Positions 25,749-34,615 of a stretch of DNA of 64,000 bases are shown one piece after another (position 1 is the first letter of the stretch; the number at the start of each line of letters is the position of its first letter). The translations under genes were made by a program, and so were the position numbers. Under the pieces are notes generated by a model. That model did no database searches. It saw nothing but the letters and a program-made list of their open reading frames with translations, and was not told where the DNA came from. Origin of the DNA: Leucobacter weissii (GTDB taxonomy: Bacteria > Actinomycetota > Actinomycetes > Actinomycetales > Microbacteriaceae); contig NZ_JAGDYM010000005.1 of NCBI RefSeq assembly GCF_017565745.1, positions 291,895 through 355,894 of the forward strand. The letters run 5' to 3'.

Positions 25749-26995
25749 GCGCGGAGAACGATAACGAGTCGCGTCTCGGTCTCCTGCGGCAACCGGGCAC
25801 GGTGATCTTTGGCCCCGGTCAGCGCGCTCATCTGCCTCGCCTCGCCGCGGAGCACGGCTCGCGCGTGCTCATCGTGACCGACGCGCGGATGACGACGACC
25901 CCCGAGTTCGCTGAACTCGTAGCGGATTTCGCCCGAGCCGGACTCGACGCTCACGTCTACGGCGACGTCGACCCGGAACTGCCGCGGGAAAACATCCAGC
26001 GCGCGGCGGATCGTTTCGGGTCGGCCGGCATCGATGCGGTGATCGGGCTGGGCGGAGGCAGCTGCCTGGACATGGCGAAGGTCACGGCCCTCATCCTGGC
26101 TCGCGGTGGGGACATCCGCGACTACTACGGCGAGAATCTGGTTGATGGCCCGGTGCTGCCGATCATCACCGTGCCCACGACCGCCGGCACGGGGGCGGAG
26201 GTCTCGTGCATCGGGGTGGTCTTCGACACCGAGCGCGGCGTCAAAGTCGGCGTCGCCAGTGCTCGGCTCGAGCCCGTGGCCACGGTGATCGACCCGGAGT
26301 TCACGCTGACCGCACCGGCCGGCCTGACGGCAGCCACCGGGGCAGACGCCCTCTCGCACCTGGTCGAGTCGTTCACGGATATCGCGAAGAACCCGTCTCC
26401 CGAAGAGATGCAGAACCATCTCTACATCGGAAAGAACCTGCTCTCGGACCTCTACTGTCGGCACGGCCTGAGATTGCTGAACAGCTCGCTGGAGCGCCTC
26501 GTGGCGGACCCCTTCGATCTCGCGGCCCGCACGGATACCATGCTCGCCGCCTACTGCGGCGGCATGGCGCTGAACACGGCGGGCACGGCCGCCGCGCACG
26601 CGCTGCAGAGCCCGATCGGCGGGCTCACCCGTACGCCGCACGGTTTCGGCGTGGGTGCGCTGCTGCCCTACGTGATGAGATTCAACCTGCCGGTCAGAAT
26701 CTCCGTTTTCTCGGAACTGGGCCGTCTGCTGGGCGTCGCCGATCCTGTCGCGGGCGAGCTGGAGCAGGCGAAGGCCGGCATCGAGCGCATCGACGGGTTG
26801 CTCGCCGCGCTCGGCGTGCCGGCTGACCTCGCCGCGCTCGGGGTCGCGGAGAAGGACCTCGGCACGATCGCCGAGCAGACCATGCTGTCGACCCGGCTGC
26901 TCGCGAACAACCCGCGCCCGATGAACCGGGACGATGCGCTGGCCGTGCTGCGCCGCGCCTACGCGGGTGATCGCTCGTATTGGGCTGCGGAGTGA
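25745..26995 (+). CDS. Iron-containing alcohol dehydrogenase
   Basis: This is a 416-aa group III alcohol dehydrogenase. The cofactor motif GLGGGSCLDMAK and the four metal ligands are visible: Asp and His in GADALSH, His in AHALQSP and His in TPHGFGVG. I chose ATG 25745 because GAGGAAGG lies 9 bp upstream and it overlaps the ALDH stop as ATGA; ATG 25739 is also in frame. It probably interconverts an alcohol and an aldehyde next to the ALDH. A maleylacetate-reductase-like role is less likely because no ring-cleavage genes are here. Confidence 0.9.
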   Translation: MSAENDNESRLGLLRQPGTVIFGPGQRAHLPRLAAEHGSRVLIVTDARMTTTPEFAELVADFARAGLDAHVYGDVDPELPRENIQRAADRFGSAGIDAVIGLGGGSCLDMAKVTALILARGGDIRDYYGENLVDGPVLPIITVPTTAGTGAEVSCIGVVFDTERGVKVGVASARLEPVATVIDPEFTLTAPAGLTAATGADALSHLVESFTDIAKNPSPEEMQNHLYIGKNLLSDLYCRHGLRLLNSSLERLVADPFDLAARTDTMLAAYCGGMALNTAGTAAAHALQSPIGGLTRTPHGFGVGALLPYVMRFNLPVRISVFSELGRLLGVADPVAGELEQAKAGIERIDGLLAALGVPADLAALGVAEKDLGTIAEQTMLSTRLLANNPRPMNRDDALAVLRRAYAGDRSYWAAE

Positions 26996-27927
26996 CCGTG
27001 CGCAAGATCGCGGTGCTGGGCGCCGGATCGATCGGAACCGCTTTCGCGGTGCTGTTCGCCGCCGCCGGGGCGACGGTGCGGATCTGGGATCCCCTGACCG
27101 AGGCTCGCGAGCGGGCGCTGTCCGACGTGCGGACCCGCCTCGGGCTGCTGCACGCGAATGGTCTTCTGGACGAGCCCCCGGAGCGGGCGCTCGAACGGAT
27201 CTCGTTCTCCGAGGAGGCCGTGGAGGCGGTCGCCGGTGCGAGCCTCGTGCAGGAGTGCGCTCCGGAGCGCGCGGAGGTGAAACGGGAACTGTTCGCGCGG
27301 GTAGCGGCCGGAGTCGACGACGACACGGTGCTGGCCAGTTCCAGTTCGGCGATCGTGCCCTCCAGCATCGCCGCGGGATCCGATCGCGCGGCACAGATCG
27401 TGGTGGGTCATCCGGGGAATCCGCCGTATCTGCTTCCCGTGATCGAGGTCGTTCCCTCGCCCGCCTCGCGAGCGGATATCGTCGCCGCGGCGATGGCGGT
27501 GTATCGTGACGCCGGGCTCTCTCCGGTGCTCGTGCGGCAGGAGGCGGAGGGCTTCATCTTCAATCGTCTGCAAGGCGCGGTGCTGCGAGAGGCCTACTGC
27601 CTCGTGCGCGACGGCGTAGCGAGCGTCGAGGATGTCGACACCGTGATGCGGCGGGGCCTCGGCCGGCGCTGGGCCTTCATCGGGCCCTTCGAGACCGCTG
27701 ATCTGAACACCCGCGGCGGCATCGCATCGCACGCGGCGAAGATGGGCCCCGCCTACGAGCGGATGGGCGCCGAGCGGGGCCAGCACGACCCCTGGAGTCC
27801 GGAGCTGGTGGCGGAGGTGGCGGCGCGACGTCGGGAGAGCCTGCCCCTCGACGAGTGGGAACGGCGAGTCGCGTGGCGCGATGAACAGCTGCTGCGGTTC
27901 CGGAAGGCGTTCGACGGGCCGGCGTGA
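26992..27927 (+). CDS. 3-Hydroxyacyl-CoA dehydrogenase family protein (lambda-crystallin-like)
   Basis: This is a 311-aa NAD-dependent oxidoreductase. It has an N-terminal Rossmann motif (VLGAGSIGTAFAVLF), the block SSSSAIVPS, the GHPGNPPYLLPVIEVVP segment and QGAVLREAYCLV, typical of the L-gulonate/hydroxyacyl/carnitine dehydrogenase group. It has only one short C-terminal domain, unlike FadB-type proteins. The GTG start overlaps the Fe-ADH stop (GTGA). It is the last gene of the ALDH operon and would oxidise a 3-hydroxy acid or its CoA ester. The exact substrate is open. Confidence 0.85.
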   Translation: MTVRKIAVLGAGSIGTAFAVLFAAAGATVRIWDPLTEARERALSDVRTRLGLLHANGLLDEPPERALERISFSEEAVEAVAGASLVQECAPERAEVKRELFARVAAGVDDDTVLASSSSAIVPSSIAAGSDRAAQIVVGHPGNPPYLLPVIEVVPSPASRADIVAAAMAVYRDAGLSPVLVRQEAEGFIFNRLQGAVLREAYCLVRDGVASVEDVDTVMRRGLGRRWAFIGPFETADLNTRGGIASHAAKMGPAYERMGAERGQHDPWSPELVAEVAARRRESLPLDEWERRVAWRDEQLLRFRKAFDGPA

Positions 27928-27943
27928 TCGACGCCGCACGGGC

Positions 27944-28630
27944 TCAGAGCCGGTGGAAGACCTCGGGATGACGGCTCAGCTCGAGCCGGGTCGAGCTGAT
28001 GTGTCCGAGCAGCACGCGCTCCGCGCCGTCGGGGTCGTCGCGGAGGATGGCGAGCGCGAGCATCTCGTGCTCGAGATGCACGGTCCGGCTCGTCCGCTCG
28101 GTGCCGAGCAGGGTGAAGGCGCGTCGGTAGTGCTGAGTCGTGTTCCACAGTCGTTCGACGAGATCGCCGAGTATCGTCGATTCCGCGCCCGAGTAGGTGA
28201 GCATGTGGAACTCCCGGTCGAGCCTCAGGAACTCCTCCACCTGCGGCTCCTGCCGCATGGCCTCGACGAGGGGCAGCAGCCGATCTCGGGTCTCCGCGTC
28301 GAGCCCGGGCATGCTCATGCGCAGCAGCAGGGGCTCCACTCGCTCGCGCACCTGGTAGACCTCTTGGCACTCCTCCAGGCTCAGCTTGGCGACCCAGGCG
28401 CCGGTGTTCGGCACCATGATCACCAGGCCCTCGGCCTCGAGCGCGCGGAGCGCGTCGCGCACCGGCAGGCGGCTCGCACCGTAGCGTTCGGCGAGCACCT
28501 CCTGGCGGATGCGTTCTCCCGGCGCGAAGGCGCCGGAGAGGATGTCGGCGCGCAGGGCGTCGGCGATGCGCCCGGCCGACCCGGCGGTCTTCTCCACCGT
28601 CGTAGGCGAACGGTCCTCGTGCCCGGTCAT
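27944..28630 (-). CDS. GntR family regulator, FCD subfamily
   Basis: This is a 228-aa transcription factor with the GntR helix-turn-helix (IRQEVLAERYGASRLPVRDALRALE pattern) and a helical FCD domain. Its ATG overlaps the stop of the VOC gene (ATGA), so the two are co-translated. It is likely to regulate its own operon and the divergent E1/E2 operon, whose shared control region holds the motif at 29185-29197. The ligand is probably a small acid. Confidence 0.88.
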   Translation of the reverse strand: MTGHEDRSPTTVEKTAGSAGRIADALRADILSGAFAPGERIRQEVLAERYGASRLPVRDALRALEAEGLVIMVPNTGAWVAKLSLEECQEVYQVRERVEPLLLRMSMPGLDAETRDRLLPLVEAMRQEPQVEEFLRLDREFHMLTYSGAESTILGDLVERLWNTTQHYRRAFTLLGTERTSRTVHLEHEMLALAILRDDPDGAERVLLGHISSTRLELSRHPEVFHRL

Positions 28631-29169
28631 GCCGCGGGGTGCGCCGGGTGCCAGAGCTTGACCGGGCTCTCGGCCTCGTAGGCCTTGCCGTTCGGGAAGC
28701 TGACGAGTTCGAACTGCATCCCCCAGGGTGCTCTGAAGTAGACCCAGGTCTGGCCGAGGCTGTGGCTCTGGCTCTGGGTGGGCTCGCCCATGATGTCGAC
28801 CCCGTGCGCCTTGAGATGATCGAGCGCGGCCTCGAAGTCGTCGACGTAGAAGGCGACGTGATGGCCGCCGATATCGCTGTTCCGGGGCGCCGGAAGCTGG
28901 CCGTCCGCGGGTTCGTACTGGAACACCTCGAAGTTGGGGCCGAAGCGGCAGCGATAGAAGCGCAGCTCGCGCATCACCGTCCGCGGGTGCACGCCGAGGC
29001 GGGTCTCCATCCAGTCGTCCTCCCGCGCGAACGGCCCGAGCGAGTACACGCGCTCGCAGCCGATCACGTCGACGAGGAAGCGCTCCGCCTCATCCAGATC
29101 CGGCACCGTGAAGCCGATGTGCTCGGCGCCCCTGAGGCCCGGCAGCCCGCGAGATTCCGACATGCCCAT
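28627..29169 (-). CDS. VOC (glyoxalase/dioxygenase) family protein
   Basis: This is a 180-aa two-module metalloprotein. The four metal ligand positions read His (EHIGFTV, near 17), Glu (FEVFQY), His (GHHVAFYV) and Glu (FELVSF), the HEHE pattern of glyoxalases and epimerases. It could be a lyase, epimerase or isomerase for a hydroxy- or oxo-acid; the dioxygenase type would usually have HHE. It is encoded ahead of a GntR regulator in one unit and is divergent from the 2-oxo-acid dehydrogenase genes. Confidence 0.82.
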   Translation of the reverse strand: MGMSESRGLPGLRGAEHIGFTVPDLDEAERFLVDVIGCERVYSLGPFAREDDWMETRLGVHPRTVMRELRFYRCRFGPNFEVFQYEPADGQLPAPRNSDIGGHHVAFYVDDFEAALDHLKAHGVDIMGEPTQSQSHSLGQTWVYFRAPWGMQFELVSFPNGKAYEAESPVKLWHPAHPAA

Positions 29170-29184
29170 CCCTCCATCTTATGC

Positions 29185-29197
29185 GTATCCGTACGTG
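29185..29197. promoter_or_regulatory. Shared 13-mer GTATCCGTACGTG, copy 1
   Basis: This 13-mer lies 15 bp before the VOC-GntR operon start. The identical sequence occurs on the other strand at 55074-55086, between two other divergent operons. A GTATAC palindrome also lies near 29240, as in many FCD-type GntR sites. Confidence 0.4.
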
Positions 29198-29291
29198 GCT
29201 CCTGCGGTGCGCAGTCTCCTTCGTTCTCGATAATCGTATACATTTATGAGGTCATTAGCCAACGAGTTCCCAGAATATCCGCGGGATGAGC

Positions 29292-29321
29292 TTGAAAATG
29301 TATCCAATCCTCGTTTACCCT
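29292..29321 (+). promoter_or_regulatory. Promoter of the E1-E2 operon
   Basis: TTGAAA (29292-29297) and TACCCT (29316-29321) are 18 bp apart, about 90 bp before the E1 start. Support is sequence fit only. Confidence 0.4.
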
Positions 29322-29409
29322 GGAGTATCGCCAGCGCATTCCGCCCGCATCTCGGGTGAGGAGCGCGCACCGCAGCCAACACGATCACGGAATCAACGGA
29401 GAGACCTAC

Positions 29410-31599
29410 ATGTCCAAGCACAGCAAGCTGGAGACCGGGGTGCCCTGGATCGAGCTCTCGACGACCGCGGCCGACTGGAAGAAGGCCGACCCTCGGCTTC
29501 TCGCGTCGATGCTCGGCCAGATCCAGCTCATCCGCTCCTTCGAGGAGACGGTGCTGGATCTCGCGGGCCAGGGCCTCGTCCACGGTCCGGCCCACTCGAG
29601 CATCGGACAGGAGGGCGGAGCCGTCGGCTCGATCGTGTCGCTGCGCTCGAGCGACGGGGTCAACGGATCCCACCGGGGGCACCACCAGTTCCTCGCGAAG
29701 GCCATCACCCACGTCTCGGACGGCGAGCTCGACCTGGACGCGCTGGTCGGTGCGGACATGCAGGCCATGCTGCAGCGGACCCTCGCGGAGATCCTCGGAC
29801 TCGCGCAGGGCTTCTCGGGAGGCCGCGGCGGCTCGATGCACCTGCAGTGGCTCGAGGCCGGCGCGCTGGGCACCAACGCCATCGTCGGCGGAGGGGCGCC
29901 GCTCGCCGGGGGCAACGCCTGGGCGCAGAAGTACGCGGGAACGGACGACGTCTCGATCAACTACTTCGGCGACGGCTCGAGCCAGATCGGCTCCGTGCTC
30001 GAATCGATGAACCTCGCGGCGACCTGGAAGACCCCGGTCATGTTCTTCATCGAGAACAACCTCTACGCGGTGGCGACCCACGCGAGCGAGGCGACGGCCG
30101 ATCCGCGCTTCTCGGTCCGCGGCCAGGGCTTCGGCATCCCCGCCTGGCGCGTGGACGGGATGGATCCCCTCGCCGTCCACCTCGCCACGCAGGAGGCGCT
30201 CGAACGGATGCGGTCCGGGGAGGGCCCCGCCATCATCGAGGCCCAGGTCTATCGTTTCTTCCACCAGAACGGGCCCTATCCCGGCAGCGCCTTCGGCTAC
30301 CGCAGCAAGGCGGAAGAAGCCGAGTGGAAGGGACGCGATCCGCTCGAGCGCGTCGCCCGCGAGATGCTGAAGCGCGATCTCATCACCGAGCAGCAGGTCG
30401 CCTCGGTGCGCGATCAGGCCAAGCAGGCCATGGCCGAAGCCGTTGCCGCCCTGCTCGAGGACGATCCCGAGAACGAGGGCAAGCGCAGGATCCGCCCGGA
30501 GTCGTGGCCCGATCCCGCCGTGGTCGACACCGGCATCCGCGGAGACGCGAGCGAGCTCGCGGCGCTGACCGCGGCGGAGCCGCTGGATCTCGGGGGCGGC
30601 TGGCGCGACATCAAGTTCGTCGACGCGGTGGCGCAGACCATGGAGCGCCGCATGGAGCTCGACGAGCGGATCGTGGTGCTGGGCGAGGACGTGCACCAGC
30701 TCGGCGGGGGCACCAACGGCGCCACCAAGGGCCTCGCCAAGCGGTTCGGCCCGACCCGGGTCATCGGCACGCCGATCAGCGAGAACGCCTTCTTCGGCTT
30801 CGCCGGCGGCGCCGCCCTCGACGGCCGCATCCGCCCGATCGTGGAGTTCATGTACCCCGACTTCATGTGGGTCGCCGCGGACCAGGTGTTCAACCAGGTG
30901 GGGAAGGCGAGGCACATGTTCGGCGACAACAACACCCTGCCGCTCGTCCTCCGCACGAAGGTGGCCATGGGCTCCGGCTACGGCTCCCAGCACCTGATGG
31001 ATCCCGCCGGCATCTTCGCCACCGCACCGGGCTGGCGCATCGTGGCCCCGTCGACGGCAGCGGACTACGTCGGGCTGATGAACGCGGCGCTCGCGCTCGA
31101 GGACCCGGTGCTGGTGATCGAGCACGTCGACCTCTACCAGCGCGCCGACCGCGTGCCCGACGGCGACCTGGACTACGTGATCGCGCCCGGCACCGCCGCC
31201 CTGCGGCGCGAGGGCGAGGACGCCACCGTCATCAGCTACCTCTCGATGGTCCACCACGCCGGTGAAGCACTCGACGAGACCGGTCTCGACGCGGATCTGA
31301 TCGATCTGCGGTGGCTCGACCGCGCCTCGATCGACTGGGACACCATCGAACGGAGCATCAAGAAGACCAATGCGGTCGTGATCGTCGAGCAGGGCGCGCG
31401 CGGCACCTCGTACGGCGCGTGGCTGAGCGACGAGATCCAGCGCCGATTCTTCGACTGGCTCGATCAGCCCGTGCAGCGCGTCACCGGAGGCGAGGCATCG
31501 CCCAGCATCTCGAAGGTGCTCGAGCGGGCGGCCATCGCCCGCACCGAAGAGGTCGTCGCCGGTCTCGAGACGCTCAAGACGAACATGGGGAGCAACTGA
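29410..31599 (+). CDS. Fused E1 alpha-beta subunit of a thiamine-diphosphate 2-oxo acid or acetoin dehydrogenase
   Basis: This 729-aa protein joins an E1-alpha half (about 1-350) to an E1-beta half (about 395-729). The thiamine-diphosphate motif GDGSSQIGSVLES...ENN is in the first half, and the second half has VLGEDV, GTPISENAFFGFAGG and GSGYGSQHLMDP. It decarboxylates a 2-oxo acid, or cleaves acetoin, and passes the acyl group to the lipoyl arm of the E2 encoded next. ATG 29410 follows CGGAGAG. The stop overlaps the E2 start (TGATG). Separate alpha and beta genes are more common. No E3 gene is present, so a housekeeping E3 must serve. Confidence 0.9.
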   Translation: MSKHSKLETGVPWIELSTTAADWKKADPRLLASMLGQIQLIRSFEETVLDLAGQGLVHGPAHSSIGQEGGAVGSIVSLRSSDGVNGSHRGHHQFLAKAITHVSDGELDLDALVGADMQAMLQRTLAEILGLAQGFSGGRGGSMHLQWLEAGALGTNAIVGGGAPLAGGNAWAQKYAGTDDVSINYFGDGSSQIGSVLESMNLAATWKTPVMFFIENNLYAVATHASEATADPRFSVRGQGFGIPAWRVDGMDPLAVHLATQEALERMRSGEGPAIIEAQVYRFFHQNGPYPGSAFGYRSKAEEAEWKGRDPLERVAREMLKRDLITEQQVASVRDQAKQAMAEAVAALLEDDPENEGKRRIRPESWPDPAVVDTGIRGDASELAALTAAEPLDLGGGWRDIKFVDAVAQTMERRMELDERIVVLGEDVHQLGGGTNGATKGLAKRFGPTRVIGTPISENAFFGFAGGAALDGRIRPIVEFMYPDFMWVAADQVFNQVGKARHMFGDNNTLPLVLRTKVAMGSGYGSQHLMDPAGIFATAPGWRIVAPSTAADYVGLMNAALALEDPVLVIEHVDLYQRADRVPDGDLDYVIAPGTAALRREGEDATVISYLSMVHHAGEALDETGLDADLIDLRWLDRASIDWDTIERSIKKTNAVVIVEQGARGTSYGAWLSDEIQRRFFDWLDQPVQRVTGGEASPSISKVLERAAIARTEEVVAGLETLKTNMGSN

Positions 31600-32903
31600 T
31601 GGCCGTTCTCATCCGGATGCCCGAGGTGCTCGCGAACGTCACCGAGGCCGCGATCCAGTCCTGGCTGGTGGCCGAGGGCGACACCGTCGCAGCCGACACA
31701 CCGCTCGCCGAGATCGAGACGGAGAAGGCGATGATCGAGTTCGCCGGGGAGAACGCGGGCGTCGTCGCCGAGCTGCTCGCCCCGACCGGCGAGACCATCG
31801 CGGTCGGCGAGCCCATCGCGATCCTGCGTCAGGAAGGCGACAGCGACGCGGACGTCGACGCGGTGCGCCCGAGCGGCGGCGCCTCGAACGCCGCCGCGAC
31901 GCCGGAGGAGCCCGCACCGCCCGCCGGGGCCGCACCCGATTCCGCGCCGGAGCCGGCCCCGAGGGATCTCGATGAAGCAGCCCAGGCCCCGACCGAGGAG
32001 GCGCCCCGCGAGTCGGGCGAGTCGGGCGAGCGGCTGTTCAGCAGCCCCATCGTGCGCCGTCTGGCGCGCGAGCGCGGCATCGAGCTCGCCCGCGTGACCG
32101 GCACCGGTCCCGGCGGCCGCATCGTGCGTCGCGACCTCGACGCGTTCGTCCCCGCGCCCGCTCGGGCCGCGGCCCCCGCCGCCGAACCGGCACCGAGCGG
32201 ATCGGCGCCCCCGACCGGGGACCAGCCGGGGGAGGCGGTCCCCCTCACGGGCATGCGCAAGGCCATCGCCCGACGGCTCACCGAGAGCAAGTCCACCGTC
32301 CCGCACTTCTATCTCACCGCGGACTGCCGCGTCGACGAGCTGTTCGCGCTGCGCAAGACCGTCAACGAGAGCGCCTCGCGCAAGATCTCGGTGAACGACT
32401 TCGTCGTCAAGGCCGCGGCGCAGGCCCTGGCCGACGTGCCCGAAGCGAACGCGATCTGGGGCGGAGACCACATCCGCCGCTTCGAGACCGTCGACATCGC
32501 GGTCGCGGTCTCCACGGAAGGGGGACTCCTGACCCCGGTCGTCCGCGACATCAACGCGCTCAGCCTGACCGCAGTGAGCGCGACGATCGCGGATCTGGCC
32601 GAGCGCGCCCGGGCCGGACGGCTCACGCAGAGCGAGCTCGAAGGAGGCAGTTTCTCGATCTCCAACCTCGGCATGTACGGGGTCGACGAGTTCAGCGCCA
32701 TCCTGAATCCGCCGCAGTCCGGTATCCTGGCCGTCGGCGCCGCGAGTCAGCGGCCGATCGTGACGGATGGCGAACTGGCCGTCGGCACCGTCATGACCGT
32801 CACCCTCTCCGCGGATCATCGGGTGGTCGACGGGGCCCTCGCCGCCCAGTGGCTGCAGGCCTTCAGGGCGCGGATCGAGCATCCGTTCTCCATCCTGGTC
32901 TGA
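31599..32903 (+). CDS. Dihydrolipoamide acyltransferase (E2)
   Basis: This is a 434-aa E2. An N-terminal lipoyl domain has the lysine in ETEKAMIEF (ETDKA is usual). After a Pro/Ala/Glu linker comes an E3-binding domain (SSPIVRRLARERGIELARVTGTGPGGRI) and then a catalytic domain ending in SADHRVVDG with the active His. It takes the acyl group from E1 to CoA. The start overlaps the E1 stop. The acyl chain could be acetyl or branched; sequence does not say. Confidence 0.92.
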   Translation: MAVLIRMPEVLANVTEAAIQSWLVAEGDTVAADTPLAEIETEKAMIEFAGENAGVVAELLAPTGETIAVGEPIAILRQEGDSDADVDAVRPSGGASNAAATPEEPAPPAGAAPDSAPEPAPRDLDEAAQAPTEEAPRESGESGERLFSSPIVRRLARERGIELARVTGTGPGGRIVRRDLDAFVPAPARAAAPAAEPAPSGSAPPTGDQPGEAVPLTGMRKAIARRLTESKSTVPHFYLTADCRVDELFALRKTVNESASRKISVNDFVVKAAAQALADVPEANAIWGGDHIRRFETVDIAVAVSTEGGLLTPVVRDINALSLTAVSATIADLAERARAGRLTQSELEGGSFSISNLGMYGVDEFSAILNPPQSGILAVGAASQRPIVTDGELAVGTVMTVTLSADHRVVDGALAAQWLQAFRARIEHPFSILV

Positions 32904-33016
32904 GTCTCGGAACGCACCCGCATCGAACCTGCGCCGCGGACGGTCCCCGTTCGCAGCGCGACGTCATTCCTCACCACCCGAAGGCACCGCCTTCGCTCCG
33001 CTCGAAAGGGACGCAC

Positions 33017-33880
33017 ATGACCACCATCGGCTTCATCGGACTCGGCACTATGGGGGCGGCGATGGTCGCGCGACTGCTCGAAGCAGGCCTCGACGTCGCC
33101 GTCTGGAATCGGACGGCGTCGGCGGCGGACCCGCTCGTCGAGGCCGGTGCCACGCGTCTCGGCGGTCCCGCGGACGCGTTCGAACGCGACGTCACGATCT
33201 CGATGCTCTCGAACGACCAGGCCGTCGACGCGGTGTTCTCCGAGCAGCTGCTCACCGGAGCCTCGGGGTCGCTGCACGTGAACATGGCCTCCGTCAGCAC
33301 CGAGCTGGCGCGCGAGCTCGAAGCGCGCCACGCGGCGGCGGACGTGCGCTACCTGGGCGCGCCGGTGCTCGGTCGGCCGCACGTGGCACGTGCCGGCCAG
33401 TTGAACATCGTGGTCGGTGGGAAGGAAGCCGACGTCGAGGCCGCGGCGCCGGCGCTCGATGCGCTCGGGAAGAAGACCTGGCACATCGGCGAGAGCCCTG
33501 CCGCGGCCGCACTCGTGAAGATCGGCGTCAACTACAACCTGATCCACGCTCTGCTCGCCCTGGGCGAGTCGATCAACATGGTCGAACGCGGTGGCATCGA
33601 CGGGCAGCTGTTCGTCGACATCCTCACCGACGCCGCCTTCACCGGCTCGGCCTACACCGGCTACGGCAAGATCATCGCCGAGCGCTCCTACTTCCCCGCG
33701 GCCTTCGATACGGCGCTGGGGCTCAAGGATCTCGCCCTCACGGAGGCGGCGGCAGCCGAGGTGGGGGCCGCGCTGCCGTCCTCGCCCACCCTGCGCGGGC
33801 TGTTCGAGGCGGCGGTCGCCGACGAGAAGCTCAAGGACGGCGACTGGTCGATCATCGCCGAGGTGATCCGACGGCGATAG
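33017..33880 (+). CDS. 3-Hydroxyisobutyrate-dehydrogenase-type NAD(P) oxidoreductase
   Basis: This is a 287-aa beta-hydroxyacid dehydrogenase. It has the cofactor motif GFIGLGTMGAAM, the conserved block GAPVLGRPHVARAGQL in place of DAPVSGG, and the catalytic Lys in LVKIGVNYN. It resembles the glyoxylate/succinic-semialdehyde reductase-like subgroup more than MmsB. GAAAGGGA precedes ATG 33017. It follows the E2 gene by 113 bp in the same direction and may belong to the same pathway. Confidence 0.87.
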   Translation: MTTIGFIGLGTMGAAMVARLLEAGLDVAVWNRTASAADPLVEAGATRLGGPADAFERDVTISMLSNDQAVDAVFSEQLLTGASGSLHVNMASVSTELARELEARHAAADVRYLGAPVLGRPHVARAGQLNIVVGGKEADVEAAAPALDALGKKTWHIGESPAAAALVKIGVNYNLIHALLALGESINMVERGGIDGQLFVDILTDAAFTGSAYTGYGKIIAERSYFPAAFDTALGLKDLALTEAAAAEVGAALPSSPTLRGLFEAAVADEKLKDGDWSIIAEVIRRR

Positions 33881-33923
33881 GGATGGAGCGGAGCGCCGCC
33901 CTCCGACCTCCCCCGAACACCCC

Positions 33924-34529
33924 TCAGGCGCCGGTGCTCCCCGCCTCGGTGCCGGTGACATCGGCGCGGTGGAAGTTCTGGAAGGATCGCGACGCCGTGG
34001 GGCCGCGCTGTCCGAGGTATCTCGAATAGGTGGCCCCGGCGCCGTACGGTCGCTCGGCCGGCGAGGTGAGGCGGAAGAAGCACAGCTGGCCGATCTTCAT
34101 GCCCGGCCAGAGCCGGATGGGAAGCGTCGCGACATTCGAGAGCTCGAGGGTGACGTGCCCCTCGAACCCCGGATCTATGAAGCCGGCGGTCGAGTGGGTG
34201 AGCAGGCCCAGCCTGCCGAGGGAGCTCTTGCCCTCGAGGCGGGCGGCGATGTCGTCCGGGAGCCCGATCTGCTCGAAGGTCGAGCCGAGGACGAACTCTC
34301 CCGGATGCAGGATGAAGCCCTCGGCCGGATCGACCTCGATCAGCCGGGTCAGCTCGGGCTGATCCTCGGCCGGATCGATCACCGCGTACTTGTGGTTGTC
34401 GAACAGGCGGAAGTAGCGATCGAGCCGCACGTCGATGCTCGACGGCTGCACCATGTCGGCTTCGCTCGGCGAGAGCGTGATGCGGCCGGCGGACAGTTCG
34501 GCGTTGATGTCGCGGTCTGAGAGCAGCAC
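33924..34529 (-). CDS. dcd: dCTP deaminase
   Basis: This 201-aa trimeric enzyme converts dCTP toward dUMP or dUTP for thymidylate synthesis. [19 protein letters not shown] and [18 protein letters not shown] are diagnostic, the last holding the catalytic Glu. Actinobacterial versions are often bifunctional and release dUMP; the sequence does not settle this. It is a housekeeping gene in the middle of catabolic genes. Confidence 0.95.
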   Translation of the reverse strand: MLLSDRDINAELSAGRITLSPSEADMVQPSSIDVRLDRYFRLFDNHKYAVIDPAEDQPELTRLIEVDPAEGFILHPGEFVLGSTFEQIGLPDDIAARLEGKSSLGRLGLLTHSTAGFIDPGFEGHVTLELSNVATLPIRLWPGMKIGQLCFFRLTSPAERPYGAGATYSRYLGQRGPTASRSFQNFHRADVTGTEAGSTGA

Positions 34530-34615
34530 AGATCCATCTTACGGGTCGGAAAGGGCACCGGCTCGAGGCGGAGGCGCTTCGAAGCGATGCGAGGAGAGGA
34601 ACTGGGGGCGAACCC

